This document shows, one piece after another, positions 52,203-61,707 of a stretch of 64,000 nucleotides of DNA; positions within the stretch are counted from its first letter, which is position 1, and each line of letters begins with the position of its first letter. The notes beneath the pieces were generated by a model that worked only from the letters and a program-made list of their open reading frames with translations, was not told where the DNA came from and did not search any database. The stretch comes from Marinarcus sediminis (GTDB lineage: Bacteria; Campylobacterota; Campylobacteria; Campylobacterales; Arcobacteraceae). The translations under genes and the position numbers were made by a program. Where the stretch lies: positions 682,001 to 746,000 of the forward strand of contig NZ_CP182357.1 in the NCBI RefSeq assembly GCF_048571275.1. The letters run 5' to 3'.

Positions 52203-52228
52203 TTACAATCCCTTTATAGGGATTGTAA
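52203..52228 (+). terminator. Hairpin between TRAP binding-protein and membrane-subunit genes
   Basis: TTACAATCCC-TTTATA-GGGATTGTAA forms a ten-base-pair stem 9 bases after the stop. It is followed by an A/T-rich but not T-only tail. This position usually reduces, rather than blocks, readthrough, so the binding protein is made in excess. Confidence 0.65.
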
Positions 52229-52298
52229 TATAATGCGTCAAATAAAAATATATCTGTAATATGTTTATTTGACTTATTAAGACAATCAAAGGATTTTT

Positions 52299-52916
52299 AT
52301 GTTGTTGAAACTTGAACGTGGATTTGATAAATTCGCAAATATTATTGGAACCATTACTGCTTTTGCAATTGTTCTGATGATTTTAAACGTATCTTACGAT
52401 GTTGTTGCAAGATACTTTTTTAGAAGTGGTTCCATTGCTATGCAAGAGATGGAATGGCACCTATTTTCAGTCATTATTTTACTTGGAATTTCATATACCC
52501 TTAAAGAAGATGGTCATGTCAGGGTTGATTTAATTTATGACAGATTATCAGACAGACGAAAGGCATTGATTAATATGGTAGGGGCGGTAGCCTTTATTTT
52601 GCCTATTACATTTTTAGTAGGAATCAGTTCCATTCACAATGCTTATGAAGCTTACTTATCAAATGAGATGAGTGGTGACCCAGGTGGATTACCATACCGA
52701 TGGGTTGTCAAAGCACTTATCCCATTATCTTTTTTACTTTTACTTATTACGACCATTGGTTTTTTTATTAAAAATCTTAATATTTACAAATGCCTTCATG
52801 GTTCATGTGAGTATAACTTAAAAGGTGAAATTGAGAACCTTAAAAATGAACTCAATGAACACAAACACCACGTCATTGATATTGATGAAACAGACAACCA
52901 AGGAGAGCAAAAATGA
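52299..52916 (+). CDS. TRAP transporter small membrane subunit, DctQ family
   Basis: A 205-residue membrane protein with four helices (MILNVSYDVVARYFFRSGSI, EMEWHLFSVIILLGISYTL, and others) and a charged cytoplasmic tail of about 35 residues. DctQ pairs with DctM. It follows AAAGGA and overlaps the DctM gene by four bases. Confidence 0.92.
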   Translation: MLLKLERGFDKFANIIGTITAFAIVLMILNVSYDVVARYFFRSGSIAMQEMEWHLFSVIILLGISYTLKEDGHVRVDLIYDRLSDRRKALINMVGAVAFILPITFLVGISSIHNAYEAYLSNEMSGDPGGLPYRWVVKALIPLSFLLLLITTIGFFIKNLNIYKCLHGSCEYNLKGEIENLKNELNEHKHHVIDIDETDNQGEQK

Positions 52917-54274
52917 TTGGTATAGCAATGTTTTTTACAGCATTATGTATGCTTTTATTTGGTTTTCCTGTTGCCTTTACTTTTGCTGCAGTGTCAGTCT
53001 TTTTTGGACTTATTGCCGGTATTGTAGAAATTGGATTCCAAGCGGGCATTATTCCTGGATTAATTGAAGGTGTTCAAGAAGGTATCAGCATGTTTGATTT
53101 TATGCCTTTTAGAGTCTTTGCCATTCAACAAAATACCATTTTAATGGCAATTCCTATGTTTATTTTTATGGGAATTGTTCTACAAAAAACAGGCTTAGCA
53201 GAAAAACTTTTAGAGTCAATGGGATTTTTATTTGGTGAAGTTCGAGGTGGAGTTGCTATATCAACGGTTTTGGTAGGTTCACTATTGGCCGCTTCAACTG
53301 GTGTTGTCGGAGCCAGTGTTGTTGCCATGGGAGTCATTTCTCTTCCTGTAATGTTAAAATATAAATACAACACTGAACTTGCAGCTGGAACCATATGTGC
53401 GTCTGGAACCTTGGGACAAATCATTCCCCCATCAATTGTGTTAATCATTTTAGGGGATGTCTTTCAAGTGCCCGTGGGCGATCTTTTTGCAGCAGCTGTT
53501 TGGCCAGGACTCTCACTCGTAGGAGCTTATATTCTTTTTATTTTAATCATCGCTTTTATAAAAAAAGATATGGCACCTGCCATTCCAGCAGATCCCAGCC
53601 GTGGAAATAAAAAGAAACAAGTCATCAATGCACTTATTGCCATTATCCCTTCTCTTACACTGATTATCATGGTTTTAGGTTCAATCTTTGCAGGAGTAGC
53701 CACGCCAACTGAATCTTCAGCCGTAGGGTGTATTGGTGCAATAGGATTGGCACTTTTATATCGTTCTTTTAGTATTCAAATGGTCAAAGAAGCTTCACTT
53801 GAATCAGTTAAAATCACCTCTATGGTGTTTGCCATTTTAATTGGAGCAACGGCATTTTCAATGGTATTTTCCTACACGGGTGGAGATGAATTGGTTGAAC
53901 AATTTATGACAAATTTACCCGGTGATACCAAATGGGCATTTATTCTGTTTACCATGTTGGCAATTTTGGTTTTAGGATTTTTTATTGATTTCGTTGAAAT
54001 TTCATACATCATTGTTCCCATCTTGGTTCCAATTTCTGAAGCATTGGGTATCAACCCTATTTGGTTTGCAATTTTAATTGCCATGAACTTACAAACCTCC
54101 TTTCTGACTCCACCTTTTGGATTCAGTCTTTTCTATCTCAAAGGAGTTGCGCCACCTAGTGTAAGAACCATTCAAATTTATAGAGGGGTTTTACCTTTTA
54201 TAATCATTCAGATAATTGTCTTAGCTATTTTGGCTATTTATCCAGAAATATTTGGAATAAATCCGCTATTATAA
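52913..54274 (+). CDS. TRAP transporter large membrane subunit, DctM family
   Basis: A 453-residue polytopic protein of the ion-transporter superfamily, with ASTGVVGASVVAMGVISLP, GTLGQIIPPSIVLIILGD, and GVATPTESSAVGCIGAI. With DctQ it forms the sodium-driven channel part. It ends the transport operon at a strong terminator. Confidence 0.93.
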   Translation: MIGIAMFFTALCMLLFGFPVAFTFAAVSVFFGLIAGIVEIGFQAGIIPGLIEGVQEGISMFDFMPFRVFAIQQNTILMAIPMFIFMGIVLQKTGLAEKLLESMGFLFGEVRGGVAISTVLVGSLLAASTGVVGASVVAMGVISLPVMLKYKYNTELAAGTICASGTLGQIIPPSIVLIILGDVFQVPVGDLFAAAVWPGLSLVGAYILFILIIAFIKKDMAPAIPADPSRGNKKKQVINALIAIIPSLTLIIMVLGSIFAGVATPTESSAVGCIGAIGLALLYRSFSIQMVKEASLESVKITSMVFAILIGATAFSMVFSYTGGDELVEQFMTNLPGDTKWAFILFTMLAILVLGFFIDFVEISYIIVPILVPISEALGINPIWFAILIAMNLQTSFLTPPFGFSLFYLKGVAPPSVRTIQIYRGVLPFIIIQIIVLAILAIYPEIFGINPLL

Positions 54275-54275
54275 T

Positions 54276-54300
54276 AAAAAGGTCTCAAGACCTTTTTATT
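54276..54300 (+). terminator. Intrinsic terminator after the TRAP genes
   Basis: AAAAAGGTCT-CA-AGACCTTTTT forms a ten-base-pair stem ending in T residues two bases after the DctM stop. Confidence 0.85.
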
Positions 54301-54312
54301 CAAAGGATTTGC

Positions 54313-54432
54313 ATGAATTACAACACTGTTTATACCTTACTTTCAAACATTATTCTCAAACAATGTGATATTAAAACATTTTTTATATATGACCAACAGC
54401 AAAGAATTTACACCGTACCTCGTCTTGAATAA
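54313..54432 (+). CDS. Possible small protein, 39 residues
   Basis: An ATG at 54313 behind AAAGGATTTGC opens a 39-codon frame with an aromatic- and Gln-rich product (MNYNTVYTLL, FFIYDQQQRIYTV). It lies after a terminator and 52 bases before the D-lactate dehydrogenase gene. The start signal is good, but the length and lack of family resemblance leave it doubtful. It may be a leader peptide for the dehydrogenase gene. Confidence 0.35.
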   Translation: MNYNTVYTLLSNIILKQCDIKTFFIYDQQQRIYTVPRLE

Positions 54433-54484
54433 CCTATAATCATTTTTATACACCACAAAAAGAACAAGAACAAAAGGATTAAAA

Positions 54485-57310
54485 ATGGTAGAAGGAATCT
54501 ACAAAAAATTTTATGATGATATTGCTAAAGAGATATCAAAAGAGTATATATTTACAGATAAGTTGCACACCTTAGCTTATGGAACGGATGCCTCATTTTA
54601 TAGGCTTATACCCAAAATAGTCATTAAAGCACAAAATGCTGGCCATGTACAAAACATCTTGAAACTTGCTACAAAACTTCAATTGCCCGTTACATTCAGA
54701 GCAGCAGGGACTTCCCTTTCAGGTCAAGCCATCAGTAACTCCATTTTAGTGGTTACATCCAGAGATTGGAAAGGGTTTACGCTTTCACCTAAAAAAGATT
54801 ACATCTCCTTAGAACCCTCAATCACAGGAGCCAATGCCAATGCAGTTTTAGCCCCATTTAAGAAAAAAATCGGACCTGATCCTGCAAGCATTGACTCTGC
54901 AATGATTGGTGGAATTGCTGCTAATAATGCCTCTGGAATGTGTTGTGGTGTTTCTCAAAACTCTTACAAAACCCTCAAATCGATGCAAATCATATTTTAT
55001 GATGGAACACTGTTAGATACCGCCGATGAAACAAGTAAAAAGATTTTTAAAATCAAACACAAAGATTTTTTTACCCAATTAGAACAATTTGCTTTAGAGG
55101 TTAAAAATAACAAAGAGTTATCTGAAAAAATAGCCAAAAAGTTTAAAATTAAAAATACATGTGGTTACAGTTTAAATGCCCTTATTGATTTTGAAGATAC
55201 TTTCGATGTATTGCAACACCTCATTATAGGAAGTGAAGGCACACTTGGTTTTATAAAAGAGATTACCTATTACACTGTAGCAGATGATCCCAATAAAGCC
55301 AGTGCTTTGGTTTTTTTCAAAGACATGAATGAGGCATGTAATGCCGTTATCAAACTCAAACTCACTGAAGATATTAAAGTGGATGCGGTAGAGTTAATGG
55401 ATGCAAAAGCGCTCAAATCAGTAGAAAATGAACCTGGTATGCCTTCATATTTAAAAGAGTTTGATGAAAATGTTGCCGCACTGTTAATTGAAACACGTGC
55501 GTCTAATAAAAAGAATCTCACTCCTCAAACCAATGCAATCAAAGAGCTGTTAAAAGATTCAAAAGTGGTCAAACCCATCGAATTTACCTCTTTAGAAAAA
55601 GAGTACAAACTGTTTTGGAAAATCAGAAAAGGACTCTTCCCCGCAGTAGGAGCAGTAAGAGAAACAGGCACAACGGCTATTATTGAAGATGTCGCTTTTC
55701 CTATAGAAGATTTAGCCCAAGGGACGCTTAAACTTCAAGCACTCTTTACCAAACATGGCTACGATAAAGCACTCATTTTTGGTCATGCCTTAGAAGGAAA
55801 TTTACACTTTGTCTTCACTCAAGATTTTGATACTCAAAAAGAGATTAAACGATATGAAGCGTTAATGAACGATGTCACCAAGCTTGTTGCTGTGGAGTAT
55901 CAAGGAAGCTTAAAAGCCGAACATGGTACGGGAAGAAATATGGCTCCCTTTGTTGAATTAGAGTGGGGTGCAGATGCGTATGCTCTTATGAAAGAGATTA
56001 AAAACCTTTTTGATCCATTGGGTATTTTAAATCCAGGGGTCATCATCAATGACGATGCAGAGGCACACTTAAAAAATCTCAAACCCCTTCCTGCCACCAA
56101 TCCTTTGGTAGACAAATGTATTGAGTGTGGTTTTTGTGAACCTCTCTGTCCATCAAATGTGATCACTTTTACACCTCGACACCGAATTGTTGCTTCAAGA
56201 GAGATCAGTCGCTTGCATGATAAAGGAGAGCTTGTACAAAGCACTATCTTATCTGAACTCTACACGTATGATGGAATGGATACGTGTGCAACCTGCTCTT
56301 TATGCTCAACCGTTTGTCCCGTAGGAATTGATACAGGGAATTTAACCAAATATTTAAGAAACAAACAAATCACACCCAAAGAGAATCAACGAGCGGACAT
56401 CGTTGCCAACCACTTTTCAACGGTTTTAAAAACAATGAGAGTGGGATTAAAAGCAGCCAATATTGCCCATACCATTTTAGGTACTTCTTTACTGCAACGA
56501 ATCAGTCATAAAATGAGAGATTTCTCAAAAAATAAAATTCCGCTGTGGAGTCCAAGCCTTCCAAAACCTATTCGAATTGAGCCTAACACCTATGAACAAA
56601 AAGCTTCAAGTAAAAAAGTGGTCTATTTCAGTTCATGTATTAACAGAACCATGGGACAAGCCAAATATGACAATGAACAAGAGCTGCTTTTTGATGTGAC
56701 GATGAAATTACTGGGAAAAGCAGGTTTTGAAGTGATTTTTCCACAAAATTTAGAAAATCTTTGTTGTGGAATGCCTTTTGCCTCAAAAGGGTTTAAAACG
56801 CAAGGCAATCAAAAAGCAAAAGAGCTCGAAACGGCATTAATTGAGGCCAGTGAAAATGGAGCATACCCTATTCTTTGTGACACCAGCCCTTGTGCAAAAA
56901 GAATGATAGAGAGTTTTAAAAGTAAACTGGAGATTTTTGAACCCATTGAATTTGCTTTACAGTTTTTAATCCCAGCATTAAATATTACCAAAACCGATGA
57001 ACCCATTGTCATTCATACCACATGCAGTTCAAGGAAAATGAACTTACATGAGCGCTTTATCGAATTGGCCAATATCTGTTCAAACGAAGTCATTGTACCT
57101 CAAAATGTCAAATGTTGTGGTTTTGCTGGAGACAGAGGCTTTAACTTTCCTGAGTTAAATAAATCTGCGTTAAGAGATTTAAAAGCATCGATTCCCGCAG
57201 ATGTTAAATGGGCATTTTCAACAAGCAAAACGTGTGAAATTGGATTGAGTAATGAGAGTGGGATTCACTACAATTCTATCTTTTACTTAATCAACAGATG
57301 CGCACAATAA
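54485..57310 (+). CDS. dld: FAD-linked, iron-sulfur D-lactate dehydrogenase (Dld-II type)
   Basis: A 941-residue fusion. An N-terminal FAD-binding oxidase (residues 40-530; PVTFRAAGTSLSGQA, IGGIAANNASGMCCG) is followed by two 4Fe-4S clusters (CIECGFCEPLCP, CATCSLCSTVCPVGI) and a C-terminal pair of CCG domains (CCGMPFASKG, CCGFAGDRG). This is the layout of the Shewanella Dld-II and YdiJ enzymes. Its place beside the TRAP and lutABC genes favours D-lactate. D-2-hydroxyglutarate is an alternative substrate. Confidence 0.88.
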   Translation: MVEGIYKKFYDDIAKEISKEYIFTDKLHTLAYGTDASFYRLIPKIVIKAQNAGHVQNILKLATKLQLPVTFRAAGTSLSGQAISNSILVVTSRDWKGFTLSPKKDYISLEPSITGANANAVLAPFKKKIGPDPASIDSAMIGGIAANNASGMCCGVSQNSYKTLKSMQIIFYDGTLLDTADETSKKIFKIKHKDFFTQLEQFALEVKNNKELSEKIAKKFKIKNTCGYSLNALIDFEDTFDVLQHLIIGSEGTLGFIKEITYYTVADDPNKASALVFFKDMNEACNAVIKLKLTEDIKVDAVELMDAKALKSVENEPGMPSYLKEFDENVAALLIETRASNKKNLTPQTNAIKELLKDSKVVKPIEFTSLEKEYKLFWKIRKGLFPAVGAVRETGTTAIIEDVAFPIEDLAQGTLKLQALFTKHGYDKALIFGHALEGNLHFVFTQDFDTQKEIKRYEALMNDVTKLVAVEYQGSLKAEHGTGRNMAPFVELEWGADAYALMKEIKNLFDPLGILNPGVIINDDAEAHLKNLKPLPATNPLVDKCIECGFCEPLCPSNVITFTPRHRIVASREISRLHDKGELVQSTILSELYTYDGMDTCATCSLCSTVCPVGIDTGNLTKYLRNKQITPKENQRADIVANHFSTVLKTMRVGLKAANIAHTILGTSLLQRISHKMRDFSKNKIPLWSPSLPKPIRIEPNTYEQKASSKKVVYFSSCINRTMGQAKYDNEQELLFDVTMKLLGKAGFEVIFPQNLENLCCGMPFASKGFKTQGNQKAKELETALIEASENGAYPILCDTSPCAKRMIESFKSKLEIFEPIEFALQFLIPALNITKTDEPIVIHTTCSSRKMNLHERFIELANICSNEVIVPQNVKCCGFAGDRGFNFPELNKSALRDLKASIPADVKWAFSTSKTCEIGLSNESGIHYNSIFYLINRCAQ

Positions 57311-57360
57311 AGGCTTTTATTTAAAAACACCTTTTTTATAAACAAGAGTTTTACCATATT

Positions 57361-57371
57361 TATGCTAGAAT
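57361..57371 (+). promoter_or_regulatory. Promoter extended -10 for the SurA-like gene
   Basis: TATGCTAGAAT, identical to the element at 6414, stands 26 bases before the ATG at 57398. Confidence 0.6.
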
Positions 57372-57397
57372 AATTGCTTTATAAAAAAGGGTAATAG

Positions 57398-58222
57398 ATG
57401 AAAAAACTTTTTATTTCGATTTTAATAACGGCGGGTATTTTAAATGCTGGTCTTGTTGATGGTGTTGCATTAACGGTGAATAATGATGCCATTACTTTGT
57501 ATGATATTGAAAAAAAATCAGAACAAACAAACGGTGATAAAAACGCAGCAGTGAGTATGCTCATTGATGAACTTCTTTATCAACAAGAACTTAAGAAAAA
57601 CAATATCAGTGTATCGATGTTTGACGTAAATGATTATTTAGAAAAAGTCGCTGCACAAAATGGCTTAGAACTTTATGCTTTCAAATCAATTATAAAACAA
57701 AAATACAATGACTATTCCATCTTTGAAGAAGAGACTAAAAAAAGAATCTTAAGAGAAAAACTCGTACAAAAACTCGTACGTGGAAATATTAAACTTGCAA
57801 CAGAAGAGGATTTACAACTTTTTTATGACAACAACAAAGCCAATTTTTCAACGGCTTCAAAATTCAAAGTAACTCAATATGCTTCTAAAAACCGTGCTTC
57901 TTTAATGCAAATCATTAAAAACCCACTCTTAAATCTTAACGATGTGGTTAAACAAGAGTTAGTGCTTGATCAAAATGCCATCAATGGTGAAGTCAAATAT
58001 CTGCTCAACAGTACGAGTGAAAAAGCTTATACGCCAATTTTCACCGCCAATAAAAATTATGTAACACTTTTCATTAAGCAAAAAGAGGGTGAAGCAACAG
58101 AGAGTTTTGCCAACGCAAAACAAAAAATATTCAATATGATTATGGGTCAAAGAGAACAAAAGTTCTTAAAAGAGTATTTTGAAAAATTAAAGATCACAGC
58201 TGATATTAAAGTGATCAGATAA
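57398..58222 (+). CDS. Periplasmic SurA-like chaperone/peptidyl-prolyl isomerase
   Basis: A 274-residue secreted protein with a signal peptide (ILITAGILNA) and a SurA-type N-domain (VALTVNNDAITLYDIEKK, DELLYQQELKKNNI). The parvulin region in the C-terminal half is divergent, so the protein may act mainly as a chaperone for outer-membrane proteins. It precedes gatB by ten bases. Confidence 0.8.
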   Translation: MKKLFISILITAGILNAGLVDGVALTVNNDAITLYDIEKKSEQTNGDKNAAVSMLIDELLYQQELKKNNISVSMFDVNDYLEKVAAQNGLELYAFKSIIKQKYNDYSIFEEETKKRILREKLVQKLVRGNIKLATEEDLQLFYDNNKANFSTASKFKVTQYASKNRASLMQIIKNPLLNLNDVVKQELVLDQNAINGEVKYLLNSTSEKAYTPIFTANKNYVTLFIKQKEGEATESFANAKQKIFNMIMGQREQKFLKEYFEKLKITADIKVIR

Positions 58223-58232
58223 AAGGAATTAA

Positions 58233-59657
58233 ATGTTTGAAGTAATTATAGGTCTTGAGGTACATGTACAATTAAATACAAACAGCAAACTATTTTGTTC
58301 ATGTGCAACCAGTTTTGGTGAGGAGCCCAATACCAATGTATGTCCAACATGTTTAGGACTTCCAGGAGCCCTTCCCGTTTTAAATAAAGAGGCTGTGCAT
58401 AAAGCCATTATGCTGGGAACGGCTTTAAAATCAAAAATTAATCAAAAATCTATCTTTAATAGAAAAAACTACTTTTATCCTGATTTACCCAATGGTTACC
58501 AAATCTCTCAATTTGAGGTACCCGTTGTTGGCCTTGGAGAGTTGGTCATTGACTTCCCCGATGGAAGACAAAAAACCATTGGTGTAACACGAGCACATTT
58601 AGAAAACGATGCAGGGAAAAACATTCATGCAGGTTCTGTTTCTCATGTGGATTTAAACCGAGCAGGAACACCGCTTCTTGAAATCGTATCTGAACCCGAT
58701 ATGAGAAGTTCAGAAGAAGCCCTTTTATACCTTAAAAAGCTGCATTCAATTGTTCGATACTTAGGTATCAGTGATGCCAATATGCAAGAGGGAAGCTTCC
58801 GATGTGATGTCAATGTTTCTATTCGACCAAAAGGGGATACCAACCTTTATACAAGATGTGAAATCAAAAACATGAACTCATTTAAGTTCATTGAAAAAGC
58901 CATTTCATACGAAGTGAATCGACACATTGAAGCATGGGAAGATGGTGTCCATGCAACAGAGATTGTACAAGAGACACGGTTGTTTGACCCGAACGTAGGG
59001 GAGACAAGAAGCATGCGAGGAAAAGAGGACGCAGCCGATTACCGATATTTCCCAGATCCTGACTTAAGACCTTTGATTATCACCGATGAAATGCTTGAAA
59101 CTTACTCAAAAATTCCAGAACTTCCCGATGAGAAAAAAGAGCGATTTGTGAAAGAGTATGGCTTAAAAGAGTATGACGCCAGTGTCATTACCAGCGTACT
59201 TGAAATGGCGCACTTCTTTGAAGAGATGTTAACACAAGGCATCAGCGGTAAAAATGCGGTTACGTGGTTAACCGTTGAACTGCTGGGTCGATTAAAAGAG
59301 GGGGTAACCCTTGCCACTTCACCTGTAAATGCCTTAACGTTAGCAACCATTGTTAAAAGAATTGAAGACAATACTATTTCGGGGAAAGCAGCCAAAGAGG
59401 TGCTGGATTATTTAATGGAAAACGAAAGTGATGTTGACAGTGTGATTGAAAAACTGGGCTTAAAACAAGTTTCAGATGATGGTGCCTTGTTAGAAATTAT
59501 TGATGGTATCTTAGCAGCAAATCAAGATAAAGTCGCAGAATACAAAGCAGGAAAAGAGAAACTGCTTGCTTTCTTTGTCGGACAAACCATGAAAGCCAGC
59601 AAGGGAAGTGCAAACCCTGCAAAAGTCAACGAACTTTTACTCCAAAGATTGTCATAA
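58233..59657 (+). CDS. gatB: Asp-tRNA(Asn)/Glu-tRNA(Gln) amidotransferase subunit B
   Basis: A 474-residue subunit of GatCAB, which converts misacylated Glu-tRNA-Gln and Asp-tRNA-Asn. It has the family start FEVIIGLEVHVQLNT, zinc cysteines CSCATSFG and CPTCLGLPG, the YFYPDLPNGYQISQ segment, and the C-terminal YqeY-like tail. The ATP-dependent kinase part is intact. Its stop shares one base with the gpsA start. Confidence 0.96.
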   Translation: MFEVIIGLEVHVQLNTNSKLFCSCATSFGEEPNTNVCPTCLGLPGALPVLNKEAVHKAIMLGTALKSKINQKSIFNRKNYFYPDLPNGYQISQFEVPVVGLGELVIDFPDGRQKTIGVTRAHLENDAGKNIHAGSVSHVDLNRAGTPLLEIVSEPDMRSSEEALLYLKKLHSIVRYLGISDANMQEGSFRCDVNVSIRPKGDTNLYTRCEIKNMNSFKFIEKAISYEVNRHIEAWEDGVHATEIVQETRLFDPNVGETRSMRGKEDAADYRYFPDPDLRPLIITDEMLETYSKIPELPDEKKERFVKEYGLKEYDASVITSVLEMAHFFEEMLTQGISGKNAVTWLTVELLGRLKEGVTLATSPVNALTLATIVKRIEDNTISGKAAKEVLDYLMENESDVDSVIEKLGLKQVSDDGALLEIIDGILAANQDKVAEYKAGKEKLLAFFVGQTMKASKGSANPAKVNELLLQRLS

Positions 59658-60553
59658 TGCAAAAAAAATCTATCGCGGTCATTGGAGCAGGGAAATGGGG
59701 ACAAGCTCTGCATTTTGCCTTAAGTCAAAAACAAGAAGCTTATATCACTTCAAGAACGCCAAGAGAGATTAAAAACTTCACCGATTTGGAAACGGCCTTA
59801 GCCTGTGATTATTTGGTCATTGCGATTCCCGCCCAACAAATTAAGAGTTGGCTTCAAGAGAATTTTGTCTTTAAACATCAAAAAATCTTAGTGGCTTCAA
59901 AAGGGATTGAAGCTTCAAGTGGTAAATTCCTCAATGAAATTTATGCCGACTTTGTACCAGAACATAACATTGGGTTTATTTCAGGACCTACGTTTGCAGC
60001 TGAGGTTATTCAAGGTCTTCCAACGGCATTGGTCATTAATACCAGCAATGAAGCGTTGTATCACGAATTTGCACCTTTTTTCCCACAATTTATTAAAACC
60101 TATTTCAGTGAAGATGTCATTGGTGCTGAAATTGCTGGAGCCTATAAAAATGTACTTGCCATTGCTTCAGGTATTTGTGATGGTTTAAAATTGGGAAATA
60201 ATGCCCGTGCCTCATTGATTGCACGAGGTTTAGTAGAGATGGACCGTTTTGGTGACTATTTTGGTGCAAAAAAAGATACCTTTATTGGACTCAGTGGGGC
60301 AGGGGATCTGTTTTTGACTGCCAGCAGTACCATGAGTCGAAACTACCGAGTAGGGCTTGGTTTAGCACAATATAAAAGTTTGGACGAAATTCTTAAAGAG
60401 TTAGGAGAGGTTGCAGAAGGGGTTAAAACCAGTGAAGCGATTCATGCCTTATCTGAAAAACACAATATCTATACCCCTATAGCCACCGAAGTCAAACTTA
60501 TTTTAGAAGGGAAGTGTCCTAAAATCAGTTTAAAAGATTTTTTAAACAATTAA
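59657..60553 (+). CDS. gpsA: Glycerol-3-phosphate dehydrogenase [NAD(P)+]
   Basis: GpsA reduces dihydroxyacetone phosphate to glycerol 3-phosphate for phospholipids. The 298-residue protein starts with the NAD-binding GAGKWGQAL and has the active-site lysine in EIAGAYKNVLAIASGICDG and the SGPTFAAEV segment. The ATG overlaps the gatB stop by one base. Confidence 0.96.
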   Translation: MQKKSIAVIGAGKWGQALHFALSQKQEAYITSRTPREIKNFTDLETALACDYLVIAIPAQQIKSWLQENFVFKHQKILVASKGIEASSGKFLNEIYADFVPEHNIGFISGPTFAAEVIQGLPTALVINTSNEALYHEFAPFFPQFIKTYFSEDVIGAEIAGAYKNVLAIASGICDGLKLGNNARASLIARGLVEMDRFGDYFGAKKDTFIGLSGAGDLFLTASSTMSRNYRVGLGLAQYKSLDEILKELGEVAEGVKTSEAIHALSEKHNIYTPIATEVKLILEGKCPKISLKDFLNN

Positions 60554-60554
60554 A

Positions 60555-61262
60555 ATGCAAACCATTCCTTATGAAAACCTCACGTATGCCCTTATTCCTT
60601 TAGCATTTGTGTGGTACTTTTATGCCAAATGGACGCACAATAAAACAGAAATTGTTGTAGCAACCACAAGAATGGTGATACAGCTTCTGCTCATTGGTTA
60701 TTTGCTTATCTTTATCTTTGAAAACAAACACATCTATGTGGGTATGGGAATTATTACTTTTATGATTATCATCTCTTCATTTATCACCATGAGAAACAGC
60801 AAAGAGAAAACAGCACAAGAGTATTTCATTATATTAAGTTCCATTGCCATTTCTGGACTCGTACACTTAGTTATTATGACACAATTTGTGCTGGATTTGC
60901 CTTCTTTATATGAACCACGTTTTGTTATCCCCATTGCAGGAATGATTTTTGCCAATACCATGAACTGTATCTCCATTGCCATTGAACGTTTTTCTAAAGA
61001 GTTAGTCCACCAAGAGAGCTTTGAAAATGCCAGAGAAGCTTCATTTAAAGCAGCTTTGATTCCGCAAATCAACTCTTTATTGGCAGTAGGTTTGGTTTCT
61101 CTTCCCGGGATGATGACAGGACAAATACTCTCTGGCGTTGATCCCATGATTGCCGTACGTTACCAAATTATGATTATGTCTATGATTTTATCAAATGCGG
61201 GCATTGCCATAGTGATATATTTTACACTTAAACAAAAGGTGCTCGCTTACAAAAAGAGTTAA
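60555..61262 (+). CDS. fetB: FetB/UPF0014-family membrane permease
   Basis: A 235-residue protein with about seven helices and the UPF0014 pattern (ATTRMVIQLLLIGYLL, FVIPIAGMIFANTMN, LVSLPGMMTGQILSG). In Escherichia coli, FetA (ATPase) and FetB form an iron exporter. No FetA gene adjoins this one, so the ATPase partner is elsewhere or the protein differs in function. It overlaps the convergent HxlR gene by four bases. Confidence 0.8.
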   Translation: MQTIPYENLTYALIPLAFVWYFYAKWTHNKTEIVVATTRMVIQLLLIGYLLIFIFENKHIYVGMGIITFMIIISSFITMRNSKEKTAQEYFIILSSIAISGLVHLVIMTQFVLDLPSLYEPRFVIPIAGMIFANTMNCISIAIERFSKELVHQESFENAREASFKAALIPQINSLLAVGLVSLPGMMTGQILSGVDPMIAVRYQIMIMSMILSNAGIAIVIYFTLKQKVLAYKKS

Positions 61263-61603
61263 AGCCCTTTTTGTTTATGAATTTCTCCCCATAAATAAAG
61301 CTGTTTTAAAATAGGTTTTAATGTTTGCCCATAAGGGGTTAACGAATACTCTACTTTGGGAGGAACTACGGGGAAAACCACACGTAAGACCAAACCATCT
61401 TGTTCAAGTTCTCTGAGTTTTTGTATCAACATTTTTTGTGTTGCTCTTGGCATCAGTTTTTGAAGTTCATTAAAACGTTTGGTTTCAGTTTTTAAATACC
61501 ACAAAATCAAAATTTTCCATTTACCTGCAATCAGTTCAATAGCTGTTTCAACAGGGCATTTGTCAACTGTTTCAAGACTCTTTTCATTCATGAAATACTC
61601 CAT
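61259..61603 (-). CDS. HxlR-family regulator, divergent from the reductase gene
   Basis: A 114-residue winged-helix repressor of the HxlR/MarR-like family with the CPVETAIELIAGKWKILILW start and a PRATQKMLIQKLREL recognition helix. Cys16 before the helix is at the redox-sensing position of YodB/HypR/QorR proteins. The start is ATG 61603 or 61591. It faces the AcuI-like gene across a dyad that overlaps that gene's promoter. Confidence 0.9.
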   Translation of the reverse strand: MEYFMNEKSLETVDKCPVETAIELIAGKWKILILWYLKTETKRFNELQKLMPRATQKMLIQKLRELEQDGLVLRVVFPVVPPKVEYSLTPYGQTLKPILKQLYLWGEIHKQKGL

Positions 61604-61617
61604 AGTATCTTTTTAGT

Positions 61618-61644
61618 AAGTACCTATGTTTTAAGTTAGTACTT
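61618..61644. promoter_or_regulatory. Inverted repeat at the acuI promoter, likely HxlR operator
   Basis: AAGTAC and GTACTT face each other across 15 bases. The right arm runs into a -35-like TTGCAT (61643-61648), with TAAACT 17 bases later, before the reductase gene. The GTACCTAT arm recurs at 63147. Confidence 0.5.
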
Positions 61645-61671
61645 GCATTAATGTCATATTTTAGCTAAACT
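61643..61671 (+). promoter_or_regulatory. Promoter of the AcuI/YhdH-like gene
   Basis: TTGCAT-17-TAAACT, 37 bases before the ATG, partly covered by the inverted repeat. Confidence 0.45.
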
Positions 61672-61707
61672 TTCCAAAGAATACAATAAAGTTAATAAGG
61701 ATATATA

